Assembly: GCA_021014325.1 (NCBI GenBank)
Contig: CM037467.1
Coordinates: 9,945,273 to 10,009,272 of the forward strand
From: Plazaster borealis
Taxonomy: Eukaryota; Echinodermata; Asteroidea; Forcipulatida; Labidiasteridae
Length of the DNA: 64,000 bases
Direction of reading: 5' to 3'
The translations under genes and the position numbers were made by a program. Shown piece after piece: positions 36,501-48,500 of this stretch. The notes below the pieces were generated by a model. The model was not told where the DNA came from, searched no databases, and saw only the letters and a list, made by a program, of their open reading frames with translations. Each line of letters begins with the position of its first letter. Positions within the stretch are counted from its first letter, which is position 1.

Positions 36501-39500
36501 CTCGGTGCTTTTTCCCCGAGTCCTGTGAAAAAAAAAAAACAATCCATTGAGTGTAAGGTACTGAGTATACAGTGTTTCTGGATTGGATGTATATTGCGCC
36601 CTCTTTGAGCATGGTTGGAGTAGAGTTTATATATTGATGTGGAAGTGCAGTAGAAATAAATTTAATTCATTCATTTAATTTACTTTGGAAATGGTGGCGT
36701 CTCTTACAAGAACAAAGTGTCTGGTGTGACCTCCAAACTCCTTTAACAATCTTTTATACATGTAATGTCTTCTCCAGTACTAAAGTTTGATGTCGTACAC
36801 GCTGATTTCGAAATCATCGCACATGTTGACACCATTCTGAACTCTCCCCCCTTTTATTACAGGGTATTGTGAGAGCCCTGAAGGAATTCAAGACTAGGCT
36901 GATTGAGTACGGAGTTTCCATTTTCGTGCGGAGGGGTGGTCCCAACTATCAGGAGGGGCTGAGGGTGATGAGAGAATTAGGTAAGGAAACCTACGGAAAA
37001 GGAAACAATAAAGACAGAGTACTGAAATTGTTATTATCTAGAAAAAGAAAAATGTATCAGTTTCAAGTTTAAGTTTTGAATACTAAGTGGAATGCAGAGT
37101 TTGCACCAAGCCTCCAAATAAATATTTCTGCCTCATATAGTAATAATTTCTGATTGTAATAATAATGATCTTGGGCTTCAGGTTGGCTCAGTGGTTTCTT
37201 TCCCTGCCTTTCACCTCTGGACCCCAGTGCGAAACCCACACCCTGATGACTTTAAATTCTTAAGTAGATCAGATCAAATCAAATTAAATTTCTTTGATTA
37301 CCTTTCAGGAAGTTCTCTGGGCGTTCCGATGCACGTCTTCGGCACAGAGACCCACATGACGGCAATTGTCGGCATGGCGCTAGGCAAGCGTGAGATCCCC
37401 ACCATGCCCGCGCCGGGGGACCAGACCACTGCCAGTTTCTTGCTCGCCGGAAGCGCTGTAAGTTTGTCTCCTTCTTTGTTCCAGTTAATATAAAAAATCT
37501 CACTAAAACACACACTAGCTTTTGTATTACTTATAGACCTTTATCATACTGCAGCCATCCTTGTCTGGTTCCCTGTATACACAATGACACTGATAGTTGT
37601 AATTCTCAATTTATTAAAAAGGCGCCAGACTATTTTTCCCTACCAGCCTCAGTTTGGCTACATTGGTTTGAATGGAAGAAAAACACAAGATGGCCGCTCC
37701 ATGATAAAAGTCTATTGCTCACATTTCCATGGTGGGAATACCTTGCCTCTGTCATTAGACACAACTCTTTATTTCACATTATTTTGGCGTGTGGAAACTT
37801 TTTTTCACAAATTCTTTTTTTAGTTATCAGCACTTTATTGCAGTTTCGCTTATTTCCACCAACATTGCTGTTTCACCTCTACAACGTCATTCCCTAAAAA
37901 TTTGGCAATTCTGTCATACATTTAAACAAATCGTTGTCAAGTAATAAACCACAAGGGAAACTGACTGGATATAGTTTATATAATTTTGGGATGAACAAAG
38001 AAAATTCACCAGAGCAGGACTTGAACCTGCCACCTCCGGATTAACGTGCCGGTGCTCTTACCAACTAAACAGAGATATTGACAAAATAGGGAGACCGTCA
38101 ACAATAGGGCTAGATAGCTCAGTTGGTAGAGTGCCAGCACGTTAATCTAGAGGTCGCAGGTTCCAGTCCTGCTCTAGTAAATTTTCTTTGCTCAACCCAA
38201 AATTAAACTTTTTTCTTCAAAGAACTCATGTTGGACTCACACTTCTTTGTGATAATCATCGTAAGGGATTCACATCTCAAGAGCATTGCATTCGCAATGA
38301 GACGTGGTGTCTAATGTTGTCCCGTACTTTCTTGCGGCAATCTTTTTTTCAGGCCTGTGAAATCTCCGCTTTTAAGGGGATATCAGCTTTTTCATTAACC
38401 GTGCCAAATTTTATTTTCCGCCTTTTTAAAAATGTGTACCTGTACACGTATTCGCTTCGTGCGGAAACGCCCAAAAGAGAAGAAAAAGACATGACGAATT
38501 TTCCTGGTATCCTTGCGCGCAACGTGAACGGGCGGGTATCCATCACGCACTTGTGTTGCAACTCCTTGCCAGTAGAGGGCGCTGTGTGATCGTTGGCATT
38601 TCATGTACATGTACATATATGTACATGTACATGTGTACATGTCATGCATGTTTTACATGCTGCAGTGTACAATTTATTAAGCACGGCTCGTCGAAGTACA
38701 TGTATTGCGATTGAACGCGTCATGTTTTCGAACATCAATCAAGATGTTGGTGCAACACAAGTGCCTGATGGATACCCTGGCTGAACATGATTATTTTACA
38801 GAATAATGTAAGATTCCTTTCCGTCTTGGTCCGTCAATTTCTTTTCCGATTGAATGCTTGTGTTTAGAGCATCTATCAAAAGTTTTGGCGTGGCGGAGCT
38901 CCACTCCCATTATCATTCTTACATGGATGTATTTTTTCCGCTTTTTTTTCAATCGTCCACTCACAGGCCTGTTTTTTGCAACACTCACTTTTAGAACGCA
39001 TAATCTTTGACCTTTAGTGTGTGTGTGTGATTGATCTGTGTATGATTTGATAACATTGTTTTGCATGTAACTCACCCATTGCTTTTTATTTCCTTCACTC
39101 GCAACAAACTCTTCCCTAATGCAGTCTAAAAAGACTGTAGACAGTCCTGACGAAGTAAGTCTTAAACTTTGGTCATAATATTGTGATTTTAGTCCAGTTT
39201 TGGGTCCACAATGTTGCTTTTAACTTTGTCATGTCCATGTGAGAATAATCAAACACATATTAAAATTATTGTTGAAACACAAAATGGTCACGATTTCACC
39301 CATACACTAATTCATTTTTTATTTTGTTGTATGCATTATTATTTGTTAAAGGTATCGTACACGTTTGGTAATGACTCAAAACAAATATTAGCATAGAAAC
39401 TTACTTGGTAACAAGCAACGGAGAGCTGTTGATAGTATAAAACATTGTAGGAAACGACTCCCTCTGAAGTAACGTAGTTTTTGAGAAGGAGGTAATTTCT

Positions 39501-42500
39501 CACTAAAATAATAAAAACTTAGTTTTTATTCCTATCTGAAAGCACACAAATTTGTACAAAAAGGGTGTTTTTTTCTTTCATCATTTTCTTGCAACTTCGA
39601 TGACCAATTGAGCCCAAATTTTCACAGGTTTGTTATTTTATGCATATGTTGGGATACACCAAGTGAGAACACTGGTCTTTGACAATTACCAAACGTGTTC
39701 AGTGCCTTTAAATATATTTATTTATAGGCTAAACTTCGTTGGCCATTCCAAGTTGCTGTTCTTGTTCTGATTATCAGATTATCACCGATACATTAAATTT
39801 ACCAGGCATTTCTGTATAGGATGAACGAATTTTATGAAACCCATACAATTGTATCAGTGACCTTGGCCCAATTTCATGGAGCTCCTTAACCCTTCAGAGA
39901 CCACAGCGGTAGTCTTGGTTCCAAGACCATGGTGTTTGCACGTACAAACAACCACCCGCACTCCCTGTACACGTTTGTAATTAATAAACATAGAGGGCGC
40001 TGTGACTAGTGTTATTTTCTCCACCGACAACCAGACAAAAAGCGCCCTCTATGTTTATACATTACAAACGTGTGCAGTGTGCGGTGCTAGTCAGTGTACA
40101 TAGATCTGAACGTTGGTTGTGTGTACGCCCAAACACAAGGGTCTTGGAACCAAGACTACCACAGCGACCAAAAAGGGCTGCAAGATCTGATCTACTTCCA
40201 CTCAACTAAAAAAGGTCAAAAGTAAAGGTCATGACCTTAATCGACATTTTTCAATGTTTCTCATGTTAACATAGTATCTATGTTTCTAAAAAACAAAACA
40301 AAATTTCAGATTTATAGTATTTTTTCAGACACTTTTATATGGAAAAGTCGTTTCAAAAACTCAAGAACAAAACCATGTCTGGGTGTATGGTGATGATTAT
40401 ACAGAAATGATTGGTCTCTAAAGGGTGAAGCACAAAAATTAGCTAAGCACAACAATTATTCTCTCCAGAATAAGGTTTCCAGCCAAAACACCATTTTTAC
40501 ATGTACCATCTGTGGCTGGTATCCTGCTTGTTTTTGCTTGGCAGAAAATCGTTAAGCAATGTTTTGTGCTTGAGCAGCTTTAGGAAATTGTGCCCAGGTT
40601 GTTGCAGTGGGTTTCTCTCCCTGCCATTCACCTCTGTGGACCGTGTTTCGAATCCCACCTCAGACCCGGAGCCTTGCATGTGGATTTGGTTTTTCAGTCC
40701 CTACCTGATTTTGTGGGTTTTGAACCATTTAGGGTTTTCCTCCCACATCTACATTGTAAAATTGTAGATTTATACTTGTTTCCTGATCACTATCTTGTGG
40801 TTGGTGCTTTCACTGTTGGTGTACTGGAATAAACGATAATAAAGTGTATGTTACTGTTACTGTTAAAACAGGGAAGTGCATGACAAACCAAAACTGATTT
40901 TTTGTTGTACTTTTGGCAAATGTAAAAAAACAGAGACTTCTGTATGAAAACAAAAAGGTAAAAAAGTATGATTACAAATTATTAAATTTTATTCACCTTG
41001 GTGTGGGGAAAGACTCTTTTAAATTTCTAACGTCCAAACTTCAACATTTGGGGCATCCCCTTTTTAACCCTTTAGAGACCATAGGCGGCCGGCCACAAGT
41101 GGCTTGTACCAAAATGCCCGTAGCGGCCGCAAATGGCCACAAGGTTTGACCTACTTCCATTCACATAAAGAAGTCAAAGTAAAGGTTATATCCGGATACA
41201 ATTTTCCAATGTAGTATGTTAACATAGTATCCCAATTTCTAAACACAAAACTACATTTTCTGTTTCATGTTATTTCTGTTGACATTTTTACTGACAACAT
41301 TTGATTAAAGAAAATGAGTAATATTAGCAATATCTGGGCGTTTTGTGATGATTAAATGAATGGTCTCTATTAAGGGTTAATCAAGGTTTCAAGGTTTTAA
41401 CCAAGTCTCACTAATCCATCCCCTCGCTACAGGATAAACCCTTGCCTAAACCCTCAGCGGACAGCACAGACACTAAACTGAGTGCGCCCTCTAGTGATCA
41501 GGGAGGTCAAAGTGAAGCAGCCGGCGGGGTTGCCGAGGCTGGAGGTGATGCAGGAGCCAAGCGACAGCTGTTCACCAATCGAACCAAGGTGAGTTGGGAC
41601 GAGTCACATGGGAAATTTTACATTTTGTGTAATAATTTCCACATAAATTCAAGTGAATAACGACTGAACAAGTTTTTAAGATGTGCCCCCTTTTCTTCTT
41701 ATCAAAAGTTGATTGAAATCAGACAGTGCAATCTCCATAAAGTATAAGCTTTCATGCTTTCTTCCGTTGGGCTGTGTACGATTCATGCCTGCAGGAAGTC
41801 CAGGCTCTGTGGCTCTTTTGTAAGCATGTGTATGTCACAGGTTGTACGGGTCTATACTAACATTATGAATCAACATTTTTATGAACAAATTCTTTTGCTT
41901 TCACAGTCATTTCTGTATGGAATGCAACCACGGGCCGTACAAGGCATGCTGGATTTCGACCACTCCTGTAGACGTGAAGAGCCCTCTGTTGTCGGCATGA
42001 TTTACCCATTCAGGTCAGTTCCGAGCCTTGGGCAGAGAATTGACTAGACTGGTCCCCTGTCCCCTGTAAGGCACTGGTCCTACAGGCCCAATGATTTCAG
42101 TGGATAAACTTGCAGTGACATAAGCTTTCAATTTCTGTGCTATGATTGGTCTGCTCCGAAGTGACGTAGTTTGTCAGCTACACCAGCAGCAGTTAACTGC
42201 TGCTGCCTCTGTGTGTGCAGAATGTTTGTATGTAATGTTGTTTTATTCACAATGTTGTGAGTGTACACACGTGTGTGTACTAAGAATCTCCGTCTGTGTG
42301 AATTGGGATGCGAGGTCAAAGGTACATCAGGCAGGCGGGCAAGGCCGGTATCTGGCGCTATTCACGAGCCTCGAAGTGTGACGTCAGATGTTCAGGCTAA
42401 GTATTGACTTGCCCCATTGTCTGAATGCTACCAGTACTAAGTCAACTATTTATCATCGCTGATTTTAGCTTTTAAGGTGTCTGCAAACAGGTTCTAATTC

Positions 42501-45500
42501 CCTGACCTTTTGTTTTCCAGTGGCGACCACAAGCAGAAGTTTTACTGGGGCCACCGTGAGATCCTCATCCCAGTCTATAAGAGCATGGAGAAGGCCATGA
42601 AAACTCATCCCGATGTGGACGTGGTCATCAACTTTGCCTCGCTGCGTTCTGCATACGACAGCACCGTTGAGACTTTACAGTACCCTCAGGTGAGGCGGAG
42701 GTTTTCTAAATAAATCTGTATTTATTAATGCGCTTTTTTAAGCCAAGTAGTCCCCTCAAAGCGCCTTCAGTGTTACTACCTCATCAGGCTCTAAACATTT
42801 TTTTTAAACCAGCTCAACTCCTTAGGAGTATGCAGCACCGGCAGCCAAATGGGCGTAGAAAATAAATATAAAGAGTGGCCATTTATAATGCACCATGTCT
42901 GTCAAAATCCGTGTTTTGTATCATTTTAAGTTTATCTACGGAATCTGCCAAGTTTTAAAACACAGGGTCACTACGAAGCATTTTTTTTAAATTGATTTTA
43001 TTGTTGTTGTGTCAGATCCGTACTATTGCCATCATTGCTGAGGGAATCCCAGAAAACAAGACCCGAATGCTGATCCATCTTGCCCAAGAGAAAGGAGTCG
43101 CCATCATTGGTCCAGCTACGGTAGGTCACAGGTCATAGGGTCAAACCCCTCGTTGCCAGTTTGGTTGTTTATGAACAGAGATGTTGATGTAAATAAACAA
43201 CTTCAAGTAAAAAGATTGTCATGCCCTGAGAACTGAACGTTGTTTCTTTGTTGTTGATCTTGTTCAATGTTGACCTCTGACTTTCATTGTTGACCTCTGA
43301 CTTTAACGTTTGACCTCTGACTTTCATTGTTGACCTCTGACTTTCAGTGTTAACCACTGACTTTCATTGTTGACCTTTCCCTTTCATTGTTGACCTTTCC
43401 CTTTCATTGTTGACCTCTGACTTTCATTGTTGACCTCTGACTTTCATTGTTGACCTCTGACTTTCATTGTTGACCTTTCACTTTCATTGTTGACCCCTGG
43501 CATTTCATTGTTGACCCCTGACCTTCAGGTCGGCGGCATCAAACCAGGCTGCTTCAAGATCGGCAACACGGGAGGCATGCTGGACAACATCCTGTCCTCC
43601 AAGCTCTACCGTCCAGGGAGTGTGGCGTACGTCTCCCGGTCTGGGGGGATGTCTAACGAACTCAATAACATCATCTCACGCAATACTGATGGTGTGTACG
43701 AAGGTGTGGCCATCGGTGGTGACAGGTAAAGTAACCAGTTATGTTGATTACTAGTTTAAAGAAACACAGACTAAGAGATATGTGCAAATAATAATAATAA
43801 TGGACATTTGTAGTGCGCCATGTCTGTCTGAAAGACACTCCTAGCGCATACAATAAGAACTCTGCAAATGACGGTACTTAAAGCCGAGACTGAACAAGTG
43901 AGTTTTCAAGTTAGTTTTGAAGCTGGAAGAGAGTGTCTACTAGTCTGAGGTTCAGTGGAAGAGCATTCCAAGAGATGGTCCAGCATGTGAAAAAGAAAGG
44001 TCTCCCCAAGTGTGTTTAGAACGAGGGATGTTGAGGAACATGGTGTTTGTAGAGCGAAGCTGTCTTGTAGAAACACTTAGCTGTATTGAATCCTGGATGT
44101 ATCTACGAGATGTGCCATGTATTGAATGATAGATGAGGAGTAGAACCTTGAAATGGATGCGTTCATAAACCAGGAGCCAATGAAGAGCTTGTAAGATTGG
44201 AGAGACGTGTGACATGCGTCTAAGTAAGTGTGACCAATCTGGCAGCTGAATTTTGCAGACATTGAAGGCGATTTATTTATAGGCAATTATAGGCGATTCA
44301 TTGCGAAGCAATGTCTATGAAAATTGCAAGTACAGCACAAAGGCTAAAGTGTCCTTCTGGCCACCTGGTCTGTGGCCCTCCAGTTAAGGACAATGATGAA
44401 TGACCATGAGGAGTGGTCAAAAGGCACCCACAGGGAGAAATACTTTAAAAGGAGTCGATGATTCTTCAAAAGCAAAACCACCTACCATTTTTTCCCGTAG
44501 ATATTAAGGGGGTAAGAAAGGTGAAACAAAGTGTGCTTTGAGTTTAGAGTTGAAGCAATTCAGAGAGTCAGCTGCATGGAACGGGAGCGATAATGGGCGG
44601 GCATTACACTGGGATTACTGCCACATTCCTACTCTAATCTTCATATGGTGTCATGGTCAAGCGGTTTAGAGCATCGAATTCAAGTTCTGGGGGTGAAGTC
44701 ATCGGGTGTGGGTTCGAGTCCCTGTAGTGACACTTGTGTCCTTGAGCAAGATGCTTTACTATAATTGCTTCTCTTCACACAGGGGTATAAATGGGTACCT
44801 GAGAAGGTATAGGTTGATATTGTGTTTGAAAAAGCCTTCAGAGCGCCACAGCAGCCCGGGGCTGTATACTCCCCAGGGAGCTGAGAAAGATTAAAGGAAT
44901 GTTATTGGCCAATGACCAGGGCACTAATGTAAAGCACATTGAAATGTTAGTGTAAAATGCGCTATATAAGAACTAGTCATTATTATTATTATTATTTTTG
45001 TATATTGACAGGTACCCTGGCACAACCTTCATTGATCATCTGCTGCGTTACCACGACGACCCCAATGTCAAAATGCTGGTCATGCTGGGTGAGGTAAGCT
45101 GAGCTTTAAGGAAATAATGTTTGTTTACGCAGTAATGTTTTACATGGTTTAATTGGTAAACGTGCAGTTCGTGATAATTGCACGGTGTCGTACACTGTAC
45201 AGTCATTCACTTCAACTTGACGTCTATGCTGTTGGGGTACCTTGTGATGGCTTCTGTACGGTGATGTGGTGCCAGACTCCTCTATCCATGGCAAGCCTTG
45301 TTGCTTCTCTTAACCTTGTGACATTTCTTGATTTGCAGTCTTCCAGGATGCAATCAATCCATCTCGTGGCTGGACGGACCTTTGGTCTTTCTCTTTACAG
45401 TCCCTTCTAATGCTGTTTCGGGATAACTTGTGGGTGGCTTCCCCGATACATGGCCGAAGTATTTCACTCTCTTTATGGCTACCCTGTCCAATGTATCTAT

Positions 45501-48500
45501 GTCTAGGTTTACTAAGGGAATAAAAGAGTAGTGACTCGTTCTTTAAACGGCCGTTTAAAACCGCTTCGGGCCTTTATCGTACGGCCACGACCCTGCAAGG
45601 TTTTAAACGGTCGTTTAAGAACGAGTCCCTACTCTTTTATTCCCATTCATAAATGCCCTTTTGTTAAAAAGCGATTAAAACAATTACAAGTCAGCCTATT
45701 ATAGACAGTCTGTGACAATCTGTTTGAGCGAATTTTCGAAGTTTGCACATTTTCAAAAACTTTTGTAACATTCTGTTTTGTGCGCGTTGGTTTGTGTGTA
45801 CGTGCGTGTACAAAAAGATTACGCGCGGGTATACTAACAGCCTTGCACTGCGTTCCGCGTAAGTAAATTGGCGTAAATGGGGGTGCGCGCCCATCGCGCG
45901 AAGCCAGTCGTGTTTAAACACTTCTAGCCGGTGTTATATCGTCCGTTTAAACACCCCCACGTGACGTGCCCTCGACCAATCAGAATAGCAAAACTGTCCG
46001 GGGTATTTATGAATGTTTCTTTGATATGACTATTGCATATCTTTTCTGGTCTGCGGACTCCTAATATGATTCATTTAATACCTGCTATGTATTGTGTTAA
46101 GGTTTTGGTAGACTTTGGTAGCCTTTGGTAGCCAATCAAATACTGAGCTTCCTGACTGCATGATCGATAATATAAATGTACGGCCTTGCAAGTGCCTATA
46201 ACGTACAGTCGTGCGATTTCTCAGGATTTTCTTAAATCTCCTTGAGCCTTCAAATTTCCTTGAAAGTAATAAAGCAATTACCAAAGGGAGAAAGAAATAG
46301 CCCACGTTGTGTCTAAACCTGTAGTTCTGTATTTCTGGTGATACATAAAGTCTGTAAACCTCCTGAAATGTAACATCTGGGAGGTTGTGGATCTAGAATA
46401 AGAGAGAACCCAGGTACGCTTGCTATTGTTTAGGATTTTAATTTTTTTTTGCAAATCTCATACCTGACCGTAAAAACCCCAAATTTATCTCATTCATTTG
46501 TTTGTTACGAATCAACTCCAGCAGAAAGTTGAATTAGGTTCTTTGTAATTTAAGAAATCACACATTCAAATATGGGAACATCCAAAGTAGATAAATCGTC
46601 AGAAACAAATGAGTGAAGATCATACACAAAAGATTAATTAGTTACTCTGCGAAATATGTTGCATTTGTTTTTGAAGAATACGTCAGACTTGTAGTACCAT
46701 CTTACCTCCCCAAATCCGATATAGTCTGGAGCTGCCAATGCTTCAAAACTTTCTTTTCTCGTCAAGGTCGGTGGCGTGGAGGAGTACGAAATCTGCAAGT
46801 CCATCGAGACCGGCCGCATGAACAAACCGGTAGTGGCGTGGTGTATCGGAACGTGCGCGACCATGTTCACGTCGGAGGTGCAGTTTGGGCACGCCGGCGC
46901 CTGCGCCAACGCGGAGAGTGAGACGGCTACTGCTAAGAACCAGGCGCTGAGAGTGGCTGGAGCGTACGTCCCAAAGAGCTTCGACGACCTCGGCGAGAAG
47001 ATTGGGTAAGATTTCACTTTACTTGAAGAAGGAGTTTTACAGTTGTATAAGGGTATTAGAGTAACTTTGAGGATGCATTTACACATTCATACCAGTTTGT
47101 CCTTTGTGGTGTTATGAGAAAAAAGTAAAACGTGTCTTGGCCGAGCGGTCAAGCACACTGGACTCGAGCTCTGGTGTTTCTGACAAGCAGAGTGTGGGTT
47201 CCAGTTCCGGTCTTGACGCGAGTGTCCTGAAAGCAAGACACTTACCCATTATTGCTTCGTCCGTCAGATGAGACGTAAAGCTGTTGGTCCCGTGTGTTGT
47301 GTAAAAGAACCCAGTACAATCATCGTTAAGAGAAGGGGTTTGCCCACAGTGTTTTCTGGTATGGTTGGCAACAGATTATGCCATAGCCTCTTGTAAACTA
47401 TTACATGGTGCTATGTTTTTAAAAATGGGTCTTATAGTTCAAACAAAGCTCTGCATACTTTGTAGAAAAAATAATGAGCCCTTTGAGACGCCCTCGGGGT
47501 GTGATGAAGTACTATATAAGAACTGTGTATTGTTATTTACTATTATAAAAGTTGTAGCAGTCAATTTTTAAAAAACAACTTATAAGTACGATTTAATTTG
47601 AATAATCACTTTCAAATTCAGTGTCTAAATATTCTTACAATTTACAATCAGCACTATTTATAACTTCAGAATTGTACTGTTTATCAACCCCCCCCCCCCC
47701 GATTCGTCCATGTGACAGTTCGTAGCTAATATACATACTTTAACTTATTCTGACTTACTTGGGTGTTTTCATTTGTTTTTTAAGGGAAGTGTACACGAGA
47801 TTGGTGGCAGAAGGAGTCATTATACCCAAGCCAGAGATCCCCCCACCGACAGTCCCTATGGACTACTCCTGGGCAAGGGTAAGTCAGTGTCATCAGTGCA
47901 TCTGTCTGGCTTCTGCTAGGTTGAGTTTTGTGTTGGGAACACCAAGTGTTCCCATTGAGAACACTAAGTGTTCCATTGAAAACAATTAGTGTTCCATTGG
48001 AAACACTAGGTGTTCAATTGAGAACACTAGGTGTTTTATTGAGAACACAATGTTTCCATTGGAACATTGCGTTTCATTGGGAACACCAAGTGTTCAAGTT
48101 AGAACACTAAGTGTTCCATTGAGAACACCACATGTTCCATTAGAAACACTAGGTGTTCAATTGGAAACACTAGGTGTTCAATTGAGAACAGTAGGTGTTC
48201 TATTGAAAACACAATGTTTCCATTGGAACATTGTGTTTCATTTGGAACACTAAGTGTTCAAGTTAGAACACTAAGTGTTCCATTGAGAAAAAAACAAGTG
48301 TTTCATTAAAGAACACCAAGCGTTCCAATTGAAACACTAAGTATTCCAAGATGAACACATGTTGTACTGGGAACAGTAATGGGTTTAGGAACGTCTGGTG
48401 TCCCAAAAGTTCTAGTAGGAACAACAGACATTTTAAAATATAAACAGCTGCCATATCCAATGAAAATAATCAACATTTCTTCTAGAAAGAAGTGTTCCGG

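Noticed and set aside
38107..38182. Functional tRNA gene
   Set aside because: The acceptor stem pairs poorly, and the unit is an inverted duplicate with repeat flanks.
46634..47086. 150-codon minus-strand frame
   Set aside because: Antisense shadow of ACLY exon 18, produced by its GC-rich codons.
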